Of a DNA stretch of 64,000 bases, positions 31,462-42,197 are shown piece by piece. The position numbers and the translations under genes are program-made. The stretch covers positions 55,434-119,433 of the forward strand of contig MU839217.1 of the NCBI GenBank assembly GCA_030685235.1, written 5' to 3'. Below the pieces are notes generated by a model. The model saw nothing but the letters and a program-made list of their open reading frames with translations. It was not told where the DNA came from and did not search any database. This DNA comes from Copromyces sp. CBS 386.78. Its lineage: Eukaryota; Ascomycota; Sordariomycetes; Sordariales; Sordariaceae. Position 1 is the stretch's first letter; each line of letters begins with the position of its first letter.

Positions 31462-33303
31462 CTATGAAGGAACGAGACGTTTGAATGGATGCGCTTCTGT
31501 GTTGAAGACGTATTCATCAAGGCTGATAAGCTCCGGCTCGCTAAACATGAGATAGAAGTACTTGAGTGTCTCTCCAAGCCAGAAGCTCTCCATCGAATGG
31601 CTCATGGGCGGTTTGCCCTCCTTGACGGTAACGTCGAGCAGCGCAGAGTTGGCCAGTTCGGTCCTGGTGTTGGAGTCAATGGCCTGGAACATGGCCCAGG
31701 CTGAGTCTGGAAGGTCGCGACGACCCGTGATGCGGTAAAGGAGAAAGACACTCTCGATAGCCTCAGGGCGAAGGATATAGCGTGTGTCTGGAATCGACAC
31801 GAAACTTTTGGGTAGCCGTTTGTGATTGATGATCTTGTTTGCGTTATGCAAATCCCCCTCTTTGTCATCGGACAGTCCCCAACCAGCCGCGTCGACGACG
31901 GCCAATTTCCACTTTTCTTCATCCCATGGACAGTGATCAATCAAGTCACAGGGTAGCACGTGGAAGACTTCGGGCATTATACCCAAGGGCATGGATTTGT
32001 ACGCCCAAACGCACCCGTCCATGAGCTTCTCTCCCTTATGGACATGAGTGTCATTCTGGACGAGTTTACCTCCAAGGGCAAGCATGCCGCCGGTAAAACA
32101 AGCCAGATGCTGACCCTCTGGGCGCAGCTGTGTCACTCTCTTTCCATTTTCTGACCCGACGAGGACCATGCCCGTCATTAAAACGTCTTTCTGGTCAGGT
32201 ACCATAGGACGGAACAGGTTATAGCGGATGGCTGTATCCATAGATGCCTTGTACATGTCGGCATACATGGGAAGCAAGCCGCCGACAAGGGCATGGGTCT
32301 TTGGGAGGTATTCATAGAGGGAGTCGGCCATTGCACCTAGCGTGTACTGGTTGTGCCTGCCAAAGTCCTGCCGTCTGGCATCGACTACGACAGGCCACAT
32401 ACCGGGAAGATGTGTCTTTTGCTGTTGTTTCTGGAGAGCCTCCATAATATTTTGCACAGCATCAAACCACTTGGAATCACCCGTCAACATGGAGAGACGA
32501 ATGAACTCGAGAGAAAAGGATCCAATCTCGGCAAGGAGGACAGCATCGGGGGCGACCTGACGTTCTCCACGGGCGGCGTCATGGAAATTCCACCTCGTCT
32601 GGGGCATTCTGTTGGGAGTGTCAAAGGCCAGGTACAGGACCTCGCCCACTTCCTTGGCCTTTTCCAGCAACCTCTTGTCTCCGCTAAGGTCGTATGCCGC
32701 AAGGAAACCGCCAAGGTACCGGATATTGGTCTCGAAGACGTTGATTTCAGGTAGGGAGGTGGACTCGAAGCTGATGTTGGCAGCGGCAGCAACGGCCTCA
32801 TAGAACTCATCCTTCAAGCCCATGATCCATAGGGTGTCTAGGCTGTCGACCAGTGTTGCTCCCCATCCTCCAAAGGTATCCTTCCGGCCACCGTTAACTG
32901 GCTCCAGCTCGTCACTCATCCATGCCTTGGTGCGGTACGAGTTCCAGCAGCGACGGAAGGCATTTTTGACGGCAAATTGTCTCTCCAGGCGTACCTTTCG
33001 ATCATTGTCGGACTCGGGGCCGAATATGGTCTGTACTGTGGGGAGCTTCGAGGGGGTCCCTGTTGGAAGCTGTCTCATCTTGGTGACGGGATACTGGGGA
33101 GGTCTCTGCAGCCTATCCCGTATAGAGACGGGGGTTGGCGCAGGTCTTGCTCCATGGTCGATGTTGACAGCAGTGGAGGAACTCGAGGACGATGAGAATT
33201 TGAGCTTGGCGAGTTCGAGGTTGCGGTGCGAGGTAAAGAGGATGAAGCATGTGACACAAGCAATCAACAGTGACGCTCCCCACCGCCGAGCAAGTGGCGG
33301 CAT
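31462..33303 (-). CDS. Class I alpha-1,2-mannosidase (GH47), type II membrane protein, ~613 aa
   Basis: Intronless. Trims alpha-1,2-mannose from N-glycans in the ER or Golgi, or acts as an EDEM-like factor. The start at 33303 (MPPLARRWGA) gives a short cytosolic tail and a membrane anchor at ~8-24; a start at 33357 is also open. The catalytic (alpha/alpha)7 barrel shows family motifs in order: NAFRRCWNSYRTKAWMSDEL (~114-133), GGWGATLVDSLDTLWIMGL, EINVFETNIRYLGGFLAAY, SFSLEFIRLSMLTGD, LRPEAIESVFLLYRITG and the C-terminal ESFWLGETLKYFYLMFSEP followed by NTEAHPF, whose Thr binds calcium in characterised enzymes. A Ser-rich stem (37-44) follows the anchor. It appears intact. Confidence 0.93.
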   Translation of the reverse strand: MPPLARRWGASLLIACVTCFILFTSHRNLELAKLKFSSSSSSSTAVNIDHGARPAPTPVSIRDRLQRPPQYPVTKMRQLPTGTPSKLPTVQTIFGPESDNDRKVRLERQFAVKNAFRRCWNSYRTKAWMSDELEPVNGGRKDTFGGWGATLVDSLDTLWIMGLKDEFYEAVAAAANISFESTSLPEINVFETNIRYLGGFLAAYDLSGDKRLLEKAKEVGEVLYLAFDTPNRMPQTRWNFHDAARGERQVAPDAVLLAEIGSFSLEFIRLSMLTGDSKWFDAVQNIMEALQKQQQKTHLPGMWPVVVDARRQDFGRHNQYTLGAMADSLYEYLPKTHALVGGLLPMYADMYKASMDTAIRYNLFRPMVPDQKDVLMTGMVLVGSENGKRVTQLRPEGQHLACFTGGMLALGGKLVQNDTHVHKGEKLMDGCVWAYKSMPLGIMPEVFHVLPCDLIDHCPWDEEKWKLAVVDAAGWGLSDDKEGDLHNANKIINHKRLPKSFVSIPDTRYILRPEAIESVFLLYRITGRRDLPDSAWAMFQAIDSNTRTELANSALLDVTVKEGKPPMSHSMESFWLGETLKYFYLMFSEPELISLDEYVFNTEAHPFKRLVPS

Positions 33304-34260
33304 TGTGGGAGTGAAAATGGAATTTTGGAACCGATGGCGTGATGAGATTAAGTGCAAGATCCGGAATTTTGGAAATAGAGGAGTCCAAGTCAGATTTCAA
33401 ACCAAGGTCGACCTGTGCCTCGAACGAGATGCCGGTGTGACGGGAAAGTTGTTGCACCAACTCGTCACCGTCTGCATCTCGGCTTTCAGGGGACTTTCCT
33501 GCGTGCAAAGTGACGGTGACATACATGAAGTTCTTTGTCTCTTTGGGTAATTTACACTGTCGATACAATAAGTCGTGCCGGGGCAAGCACTGAATGTGGG
33601 GATACACAGGGACATGCCCCTGTCCGTAGCAGCCAAGAATAACGGCCCGAGATGTTAGCGTGGTCCATCTTCAGGGCACCCCGCAATTGCCGTAAGTTTC
33701 ATGTTTTTAATTTACCGGTACTCCTCCAGCCCGTCTTGCTGTGTGGAATTCCAACAAACATACAAGCTTCAAGTTCCTTTTTGCAAACAACAATTTTCCG
33801 ACCAACGGCCTCAAGAACATCATCACCGAATATACTCTCAACTAAGTCTACCAAACCCGACACGATCGCCAAAATGCACATTGCCCCTGATACACCCATG
33901 AATTCGTCATGACGACCATCCTTGCGCGGAATCTACGCCGTGCCATGACAAGACACAAGCCAGCGCGTCGGTGTCATGGCCTCGAGGAGCTGAGATCCTA
34001 CAGTCCTACCGCATTGGTCGAAAACGAGTCCAGCCCTGGTGCTCGGCAAAAGACTCCTGCGTAATGCCAACTACAGTCACGATGTGTCTCAAATGCGCAT
34101 ATAAGAGCTGACCATGCCCCTGACCCCGACTGTTCCATCCGAGGGTGGCCCTCTTCTCCGCTCTTCTCAGAGACTCCAACACTTCGACGACAGATAACAC
34201 CTGGTAATAGCGAAACTTACATCCAAGGCAACCAGCAGAAGAGAAACGGCGTTTCTCGAC
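33304..34260. other. Divergent intergenic region
   Basis: Promoters of the mannosidase (minus) and the HET gene (plus). The frames here are short and lack recognisable motifs. Confidence 0.5.
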
Positions 34261-36447
34261 ATGTCGAATCCTTGGGCATCTCTCCGCGATGCTACATCAT
34301 CTCTGCTCAAGGGCGCTGGCACGGCTGCCCAGGTAGCAACATACGTTGGCCGCTCCGTGAAGAGGCAGTTGACGGCATCCTCGCGGGGCGTCTGTTTGGT
34401 GTGCAACAATCTGCAACCATATCACCACGAGAACACTCGACAAGTCACCCTATCTACTGCCTCGAACTCCAGGCCCCAAACGACCATTACAATGCTGACT
34501 CTGGAGAACATTTCCACACGCGACCTACTTGACGCCCGCGAGCCAGATCCGATAACTGGGCTGCCCAAGCGCCAATGTCGCTACTGTCGGCTCCTGTGCG
34601 ACGTCTTCGACGCCTTCTTCATCGACGAGTACATGAGCTGGATTACCGAGACGTCAAACAAGATGCCCATATCCGTCGGGCTAATGATTTGTGAAGGCAA
34701 GCCTCTGGTTGTCAACTGCTGGGGATTCACATACGACCCCCACACTCTTTTTCCTCGCGTCGATCTAGAGTTGTATCCCGACCCGACCGCCGCTTTGGTT
34801 TCTAGCCCTACCTCCGGCAACATCCCAACCATGGGTCCTACCGGGCACCGAGCGGAAACGGTCGCCTCCGATACCTGCTTCGAGTTCATCAGAGAGTGCG
34901 TGGCACAGTGCTGTATTGAACATCAGAATTGCCAAAGCCAACCTATATACACCGGTTTTGTCCCAACTCGGCTTCTTTACATAGGGAAAGACGACAATGA
35001 CCTTCGCATTCGCACGGGGTTTCATACCGCAGAGAATATCAGATGGGCTGCTTTGAGCCATTGTTGGGGCGGTGGCGCCCCCTTCAAGCTTCTTCAGGGA
35101 AACCTTTTGACCCTACTGGAAAAGGTGGAGATATCCGACCTTCCTGCAACCTTCTGTGACGGAATCCGTGTTGCTCGTGAGTTGGGACTCCAACACATAT
35201 GGATAGACTCCCTATGCATTATTCAAGACAACAAGACGGACTGGGAGGTCGAAGCCTCGCGAATGGGAATGGTTTATAGCCAAGCCTTTGTGGTGATCTG
35301 TGGTGCTTCGTCCCCCAATCCTCAAACACCCTTCCTAGGCCCTCGTGAGCCAGAGTGGCTGCCAAAGCGATTCACCCTCCAGACTGAAGACGGCCCGGGC
35401 TTGCCTATCATGGCTCGACAACGCCATTTGCTCGCCGCCCCTTTAGAACAAGGTCTGCTGGAGCCACCATACACAGGCGCCTGGGCAACCCTAAAGCGTG
35501 TTGGCCCGCTGTACTCCCGAGGTTGGTGTTTCCAGGAGACATTCCTGGCTCAGCGCACACTTCATTTTTCCCCTGGAGCCATCATCTTCGAGTGCAAAAC
35601 ACATCGCCGCAGTGAGGATCAACTGCCACCTTACCCGTTACTTCTTCCTGGTACACTTGGCGAAGAACCACCGGACGCGGAGAAATGGCGCATGACTGTG
35701 AAAGCCTACACCCAACGTCAACTAACGTTCGCCTCTGACAAGCTACCTGCCATTGCCGGCGCAGCTAGCAAGACGCCGCAGGCTCAAAGGACGAAGTATC
35801 TGGCTGGTTTGTGGCTAGAAAGCCTTCTCCTCGACCTGCTTTGGCAAGTCATGCCGGGGGCCACGCACAAGGCCCTCACTTACCCAGACGAATCTGGCCG
35901 GGTTGTTCCCTCTTGGTCCTGGGCTTCGATGGATAGAGGCGTTACCTGGAACCCTCTCCAAAGGCCTGAGCTCCTTTCCGAACTGGTCACTGCGCATGTC
36001 GATGTGGACGGGCAAAATCCGTACGGCACGGTGGCTGGGGGGAAACTGACCATACGCGGCCGCGTGAAGCAATGCTTCGTGGAATCCTCGCGGCACAAGA
36101 ACGAGCAATGGGTCTACTATCGCCATCCACAAAAGAATACGACAAACAAGAAGGTGCATTTTCGTGCGGATGGACAACTGATGCCCCAAGTTGTTTCTTC
36201 AGTATCATCCAACGTCGCATGCATCCGTCGAGCAAGGGGAGAAGAGTGGGAAGATGAAGTACATGGGCAAGCCGTCTTTCTTTGCATTGGACGTACCCCT
36301 TGGTTGAACTACAATTATGTCGGACTCGTCCTGAGCTGGTCTGCTTCACCTGATTCCTCGGGATGTATGGAGAGAATTGGCAATATCACCAATGTTCCAA
36401 GCGACTGGTACGATAGTGGCGAATGGGCTACCGTCACCATTGTTTAG
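34261..36447 (+). CDS. HET-domain protein, 728 aa
   Basis: One intronless frame. A Cys pair region (CLVCNNL ~45-51, CRYCRLLC ~106-113) precedes the HET domain, which has its three classic blocks: RWAALSHCWGG (261-271), DLPATFCDGIRVARELGLQH (293-312) and IWIDSLCIIQD (313-323) with DWEVEASRMGMVYSQA. Later blocks GWCFQETFLAQRTLHF and SWSWASMD are also typical of this family. HET proteins mediate programmed cell death in vegetative incompatibility or pathogen-like recognition; many paralogs exist and most have no known partner. There is no NACHT/STAND or WD-repeat region here, so it is the short HET type. The start at 34261 follows a stop-rich leader. Confidence 0.93.
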   Translation: MSNPWASLRDATSSLLKGAGTAAQVATYVGRSVKRQLTASSRGVCLVCNNLQPYHHENTRQVTLSTASNSRPQTTITMLTLENISTRDLLDAREPDPITGLPKRQCRYCRLLCDVFDAFFIDEYMSWITETSNKMPISVGLMICEGKPLVVNCWGFTYDPHTLFPRVDLELYPDPTAALVSSPTSGNIPTMGPTGHRAETVASDTCFEFIRECVAQCCIEHQNCQSQPIYTGFVPTRLLYIGKDDNDLRIRTGFHTAENIRWAALSHCWGGGAPFKLLQGNLLTLLEKVEISDLPATFCDGIRVARELGLQHIWIDSLCIIQDNKTDWEVEASRMGMVYSQAFVVICGASSPNPQTPFLGPREPEWLPKRFTLQTEDGPGLPIMARQRHLLAAPLEQGLLEPPYTGAWATLKRVGPLYSRGWCFQETFLAQRTLHFSPGAIIFECKTHRRSEDQLPPYPLLLPGTLGEEPPDAEKWRMTVKAYTQRQLTFASDKLPAIAGAASKTPQAQRTKYLAGLWLESLLLDLLWQVMPGATHKALTYPDESGRVVPSWSWASMDRGVTWNPLQRPELLSELVTAHVDVDGQNPYGTVAGGKLTIRGRVKQCFVESSRHKNEQWVYYRHPQKNTTNKKVHFRADGQLMPQVVSSVSSNVACIRRARGEEWEDEVHGQAVFLCIGRTPWLNYNYVGLVLSWSASPDSSGCMERIGNITNVPSDWYDSGEWATVTIV

Positions 36448-37216
36448 ACTGCAATGACAAGAGAGTATCGCAATATGAAGGTTGAGATATGTGTTAGACG
36501 TATGTTCCCAAGTCGTTATGCTCAAAGCCTGTCGTAAACCATATGGATCCTGTCTGTAAACGTGGATGGTTTTGGGAATTGGGATTGGATATGAGATGAA
36601 GGGAAAGGAGGGACCATCAACAATCCAAACTGCAGCTGATCCACATCTGCTAGAAACTTATTCTAATTGATGGGCTTCAAGTCTTCACGCATACTCCTCG
36701 TCGACCCCTCAAGTTCCGGGGATAAGTGCGCGACCCGATACATCGGAGCTATCCGAACGCGCTAGCGCCTGCTGAAGTTGCCGGATCTTCGAAGGCGGGG
36801 CCACCCAAGATCTCGGCGCGATCTGTATGCGATGAACCCGACAAATCGGCACGGTCGACATCGCACACCATTTCGTATTCACAACGTCATACATCACGGT
36901 GTGCAGACTGCAGTGACACACATGACACAGTCGTTGCTCAGGAGACATCGGCTGACAATGATGTTGAATTCGGGAAGGACTGCTTGCCCGCTTGTGCTAC
37001 AAAACAGATGCGATTGACCTTTGCTTCCAGGGCCGTTCTCGTCTCACCTCAACTCTTCCACGAACAACAGATCGCATTCAGAACAATTCCACCGCGCATC
37101 ACGACAACAGAGGAATTATCAATACTTTCAACCAAAACATCACTTACATAATCTGAATCACCACCTCAATATCATCCCACCATCATTAGACTCCTCCAAA
37201 CCACCTACGCTCCGAA
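36448..37216. other. Intergenic, CA-rich leader of the next gene
   Basis: From ~37060 to 37216 the sequence is CA-rich and G-poor, like a fungal 5' UTR. The frames present are not recognisable proteins. Confidence 0.45.
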
Positions 37217-37651
37217 ATGGCCCCTCAAGTGAAGAAACCTCTCCGCCAAATCGCCGCCGAAAAGCTCTACGGCCCCAACGCCAACCCCTCCCAACTAGGC
37301 GACCCCATCTCCCTCAAGTCCGAGACCAACCAAGATTCTCCCCAAAACGTCGAATATAGCCCCGAAGGAGCTGAAGTCTCTCCTTCCAAGCAGTCATCGG
37401 CGAGTTCGAATGCGAATCACAATCGAACAAAGGCGTATGGCGTTCCGAGGAATGATCCCGCGGGGGGCGGGAAGGCGGCCACTTCATCAGGTGGTTGGGG
37501 AAATCCGAGGACTTCCTCGGGGAAAAGGATTCCTCTGGAGGGAGACCCGACGAGTATGGAACGGGAGATGGTGGTTGATGATGGGAGGACGGTGAGGGAG
37601 GAGGAGAATGGGCCTGTGGGCAGGGGGTGGAGGGGTAGTAGTAAGCTTTAA
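37217..37651 (+). CDS. Small conserved hydrophilic fungal protein, 144 aa
   Basis: Starts MAPQVKKPLRQIAAEKLYGP in good context after a CA-rich leader. The first ~35 residues (KPLRQIAAEKLYGPNANPS) look like the conserved core. The remainder is Ser, Asn and Gly-rich and probably disordered, ending GRGWRGSSKL. No membrane segment or signal peptide. I do not recognise a function. Confidence 0.65.
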   Translation: MAPQVKKPLRQIAAEKLYGPNANPSQLGDPISLKSETNQDSPQNVEYSPEGAEVSPSKQSSASSNANHNRTKAYGVPRNDPAGGGKAATSSGGWGNPRTSSGKRIPLEGDPTSMEREMVVDDGRTVREEENGPVGRGWRGSSKL

Positions 37652-37871
37652 TGGGTGGGAAGTTGGAAGGGTTGGGAGGATAATATATGATGATGATTGT
37701 GGGTGATGCGAATGGATGGGAATGGGAATGGGTAATTGAAGGTGGGTGGATGAGTGAAATGAGAAGGCGCGTTGCTCTTCGTGGAGGAGGGAGAGAAATT
37801 GTGTGCAGTGCAACTGATGGGTAGGACTTGATAAATACAACATGGGATGTTATTTAACATCAAATCACAAC

Positions 37872-37943
37872 GCCCGCATGGCTCAGTGGTAGAGCGCATC
37901 ACTAGTAATGATGAGGTCGTCAGTTCGATTCTGGCTGTGGGCA
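37872..37943 (+). tRNA. tRNA-Thr (anticodon AGU)
   Basis: A 72-nt cloverleaf without intron or encoded CCA. The acceptor stem GCCCGCA pairs with TGTGGGC, with discriminator A at 37943. D-arm GCTCAGTGGTAGAGC. Anticodon stem CATCA/TGATG holds the loop CTAGTAA, anticodon AGT. T-arm GTCAG-TTCGATT-CTGGC. A T-run (38 nt-scale, starting ~37955) downstream can serve as a Pol III terminator. The adenosine is expected to be edited to inosine to read ACU and ACC. Confidence 0.97.
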
Positions 37944-38690
37944 AATTCGCCTTTCTTTTTTCTTTTTCGTGGATTGTTTTTTGGTCCTTGGCATTGTTTC
38001 TCTGTTTCTCTTCCTTTTATTACCTTTTTCGCTTTACATAAAGTTTGTTGTGATCTTATCTGTGATATTATATCGTCAGTTTTATTTTTGACTTATCAAT
38101 CAGGGCATTAGGGAACGTGTGTGCAATAAATCGTACAACAACCGGGATACTAATGATGTTCTTTCCCCTCACACAACATAATTCGACATCAGCCATGAGG
38201 ATCACGAAAGGGAAACTGTATTTGTCATACAAGCACTGCCAACCTACCAACCAACTAGCTGATCAAAGATTACTATTTCCTTAACTCCCTTCAGATTTAA
38301 TGCATTTTTTCTGATCGCGAAATCGCGGGGATCTTCATTGTGTAAGCACAGAGTGACATTTCAAGCGCCGAAACGGCCAACCAATCTGACAAATCTGACA
38401 AATCTGACGCGGGGGGGGTTGAGAACCATCGAGTCCATCACACCGAATGGCATCCAGAACGGCCGACAAAGTGGTAGCTTGACATTGTGGCGACGAAGGG
38501 TATTGGGGAGTACATAAAGCGTATGAATCCCGCGGTTCTTGGTTTTAAGTCAAAAGCAAATTCACATCAGTCAGCTCTGTGTCAGTATACTCACTCATCG
38601 TGACTTCTCAACCCCTGGAGATATCCCTAAACAATATCACACTTGCCTTCACCATTCTCATCACTGCGGAACGAAACAATCACCATCACC
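37944..38690. other. Intergenic with a short tandem repeat
   Basis: T-rich Pol III termination region just after the tRNA. A 9-bp unit (AAATCTGAC) is repeated three times at 38382-38408, followed by a G-run. No gene recognised. Confidence 0.5.
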
Positions 38691-39518
38691 ATGTCCTCCT
38701 CCTCCGCCTCCGCAAAACCCGACCTCCCCACTGGCATCTCCCCCTGCTGCCTAACCGGCTTCCGCTGGTCCGGCACTCCCCAAGGAACCGTCCTCCCCTC
38801 CGCGCTCCCCGGCACCACCAACGCTGTGTACAAAACCGGCACAAACCCCAAGGTCGCCATCCTTTTGATCCACGACCTCTTCGGCTGGACTTTTCCCAAC
38901 GTCCGGCTGCTCGCCGACCACTACGCCGCCGAAGCCAACGCCACGGTGTTCGTCCCGGATTTCTTCGATGGCTTCGTCGTCCCGCCCGAGCTGCTGATCG
39001 AAGAGCGCTGGGCAGAGATCGATCTTAAGAAGTTCGCGAAGGAGAACGCGCGCGAGGTGCGCGAGCCCGAGATCTTTGCTTTCGCCAAGGCGTTGAAGAC
39101 TGCCGAAGGGGGCGGGTTTGAGAAGGTCGGCGCTGTGGGTTACTGTTACGGTGGGTGGGCGGTGTTTAGGTTGGCTGCTACTGAGCATGAGTCTCAGAAT
39201 GGGAAAAAGTTGGTGGATGCTGTGACGGCTGGTCATCCTACTTATTTGACCAAGGAGGATATCGAGGGCGTTTCAAGGAACGTGCCGGTGCAGGTGCTGG
39301 CGCCGGAGTTTGATCCGCCGTATACGGCGGAGTTGAAGCTGCATACGTTCGTGACGTTGCAGAAGCTGGGGGTGCCGTTTGAGTATTTGCATTTCCCGGG
39401 AGTGCATCATGCTTGTTTCGTTAGGGGTGATGAGAAAAAGGAGGGCGAGAGAGAGGCGATGGTTAGGGGAAAGAACGCGACGGTTGCGTTCTTCAAGCAG
39501 TGGCTGCATGGTAACTGA
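38691..39518 (+). CDS. Dienelactone hydrolase-family protein, 275 aa
   Basis: Alpha/beta hydrolase of the DLH family, cytosolic, hydrolysing dienelactones or related esters. The start at 38691 (MSSSSASAK) follows ACCATCACC and is preferred to an in-frame non-ATG codon upstream. The catalytic triad is visible: Cys152 in VGYCYGGWA, Asp208 in APEFDPPY, and His in PGVHHACFVR (239-240). An oxyanion/loop segment ILLIHDLFGWTFPN (57-70) and VFVPDFFDG (86-94) match the family. Full length and intact. Typical fungal members have 240-290 residues. Confidence 0.92.
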   Translation: MSSSSASAKPDLPTGISPCCLTGFRWSGTPQGTVLPSALPGTTNAVYKTGTNPKVAILLIHDLFGWTFPNVRLLADHYAAEANATVFVPDFFDGFVVPPELLIEERWAEIDLKKFAKENAREVREPEIFAFAKALKTAEGGGFEKVGAVGYCYGGWAVFRLAATEHESQNGKKLVDAVTAGHPTYLTKEDIEGVSRNVPVQVLAPEFDPPYTAELKLHTFVTLQKLGVPFEYLHFPGVHHACFVRGDEKKEGEREAMVRGKNATVAFFKQWLHGN

Positions 39519-40985
39519 GTTGTTGATGAAGCTGGATGGGATGGGCAAGATTTGGCATGGAGATATTATCCGACCTAAGGGTTCTCAAGCCTTGTGTTGA
39601 GCTGTTGAAGTCTTGGTTTCGGCACTGCAATCGTTTGTCGCAGTCGAGGTCCGGTGTGACAACTACATTTTCTGTTCTTGGGAGCGGTCCGGGCGCCGTG
39701 TAATGTCCCAAATTCAACATCCTCACCAACTAGCACCACTTCATCACCCAAATATGACACCAATGCCAACCCTTATCATCGTCGAGGAATATGCGACGAT
39801 GAGGGCGAGTTACTGTTCCCGTGAACAGAATCGCAAGCAAGTGTCGGCTGAAAGGGTCATGAGTCAGCAAATTGGGACGACATCGCCCACTTTCCACTTT
39901 CAACCACCAGCATCTTCGCTAAGGTGATCGAACCGTCGAGGTCTTGTCAGGACATTAACCGGTCACGAAGTTCAGCAACGGATTGAGATGCCAACCTCAT
40001 GGTGGCGATGGTCCGCTCATATATTAACGTGCCAAGACGTGGTAGAGGGGATGAAAAGCCTGCGAAATCGAGCCCATGCGTAATCTGTGCAAGTAGCAGC
40101 GAGTAAGTTTTCGATGCGTGAAGCCCGAAAGACTTCTTCTAACATGGCAACGGTAAGTCAAGGCATCGCGGATTGGTTGGTCTAACGCAGACAAACCGTC
40201 CAAGTTGAGCCAACAGCAGTATCTCGATGTCCATACTAGAGAATGGCGGGCCGATTGACTGATTTCAGGGCACAATATACGGGCTCTACTTCCCGCCTGA
40301 TAGGAGACATGGTAATCTTGGAGTTAATCAAACACTTCAAACCGGGAAAAAAGGATGTTGATATTTCCCGGCTCCGGGTTGCATTCGCCAATCAGGGGAT
40401 ACCCATCACTCGATGGCAACTTCCACTTCGCTCGATGCGGGGGGCTATCTTTTTGAGCGGATGAATTGTAGGAAGCAATGTTGAACAGAGCGCCTAGAAG
40501 TCAGAGTAGATTGCATAACAACCATGTTAACAGCCGGCAGTTGATGCAAAAACACCACCCCTCTCCATGGATGCATTATCGCCATCATCTGTAGTATCGT
40601 AGCCTTCAAGGGGCTTGGCCATTATAGCAAAATGGCAACGTGGCGGGAGAGGGACCCACAGCACTTTGTTGACTGTGAGCGATCGCCGTCGTCTATTCTA
40701 GAGTCCCGCTCAGTGGCCCGGCACATGGTACGGCTGCGGCTCGTAAGGAGTAAATGAAAAGAACCATGGGAAGAAAATGGAAGCAAATTGAGGCCGGCCG
40801 GATCCCGTAGGATAAAGCCTCGTGTTTCCCTTTAAACTAAAGGCGTTACCCGGTTTGACTGTTGTGTCCCGTCACCATCTTCCTTTCCAGGAGAGACCCC
40901 AAGCCAGAGCAGAGGTTGTTGACCTATAGCCTTTTCACCACGACATCAACAACACATTGACTGATCCAAACGACGAGGAGACAAG
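39519..40985. other. Intergenic, 1.5 kb
   Basis: No gene recognised. The last ~150 bp are the leader of the DUF1996 locus. Confidence 0.45.
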
Positions 40986-42197
40986 ATACACGGGAGTTCA
41001 CTTACCGCGCTCGCGCTTGTGGCGCCTTCGACGGCGTTGATCCGATTTGGCTGCTCACAGCTCACCGTCCAACGTGTCGATCCGCTCGTCAACCCCGGAA
41101 TTTCTCCCTCTCCTCATCTTCACCAGATCATCGGTGGCGTAAGTCTTCTCCCTTTCCCGCGATGACCTTGTTGCAGTGACTAACATCCGACCAAGAATGC
41201 TTTCAACCTCTCCATGGATCCCAAAGAAGACATCGGAGAGAAAGCCACATGCACAACCTGCCAGTTCTCAGAGGACTTCTCCAATTACTGGACTGCCGTG
41301 CTGTTTTTCCGTGCCAGGAACGGCTCATACCACCGGGTCCCACAGGTCCCCAACATTGGCTTCGAGGGATCCAACGGGGGCATGACCGTGTACTACATGC
41401 AGGACGGGCTGGGCAACTACCAGCAGACGTCCAAGGTAACCGCCTTCAAGCAAGGATTCCGCATGCTCATCGGCGAAGCTTCCTACAGGAGCAAGCAGCA
41501 GGCTACCCGGTTCCGGCAGATCACGTACACATGTCTCGAGGACCTTGGCACTCGCTTCCCCGAGTCCATGAACTTCCCAACCAAGCCGTGCCCGGCCGGC
41601 ATCATGGCCAACGTGATGTTCCCAACCTGCTGGGACGGCAAGAACCTCGATACGCCGGATCACATGAGCCACATGGCGTATCCGGAGTCCGGGACCTTTG
41701 AGAGCGGTGGGCCTTGCCCGGCTAGCCATCCCGTCCGGGTATCCCAGTTGATGTATGAGACCATCTGGGACACTAGCAAGTTTAACGACAAGGAGCTTTG
41801 GCCCGAGGATGGAACCCAGCCTTTCGTCTGGTCCATGGGCGATCAGTATGCTACCCTTACAAGATAGAAAGTAGGAGACGAAGTGATTGCTAACGACGAC
41901 AAACAGTACCGGTTTCGGATCCCACGGCGACTATGTCTTTGGCTGGAAGGGCGACTCCCTGCAGCGGGCCATGGACTCGGCGTGCTATGTCAACTGCCCG
42001 ACTCTAAGACCCAGAGCGTGTCGGCGATGAATAAGTGCAAGTTCAACGAGGTATTCGTGGATGAGCCAATCGACGGATGTAAGTCTGCAAAAGAGATGTT
42101 CTGAATCTTGATGAGTGACACCTGCTAATATGACCGACCTATCTCAGGGCTTGATTCCATTCCCGGAAACCCGATGGAGGGGATGGAGAAGAAGTAA
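40986..42197 (+). pseudogene. DUF1996 secreted protein pseudogene: lost start codon and frameshift
   Basis: DUF1996 proteins are secreted fungal proteins, some linked to cell-wall or WSC proteins, function unclear. Exons 40986-41138, 41196-41845, 41907-42078 and 42148-42197 fit good splice sites. The protein reads FGCSQLTVQRVDPLVNPG, HLHQIIGG, then FSNYWTAVLFFRARNGSYH, SNGGMTVYYMQDG, GHHGDY-like [19 protein letters not shown], and WLDSIPGNP near the end. Two defects: where the start is expected, just before a good signal peptide (HGSSLTALALVAPSTA), the codon is ATA (40986-40988) with an upstream in-frame stop; and exon 3 changes frame near 41998-42004 between CPTL and KTQSVS, one base short. 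The exon phases confirm that exactly one base is missing. An undetected upstream exon could rescue the start but not the frameshift. Confidence 0.75.

Noticed and set aside
36726..37151. 141-codon frame upstream of the 144-aa protein
   Set aside because: No domain, overlaps a CA-rich leader, and other frames in the same stretch are equally open.
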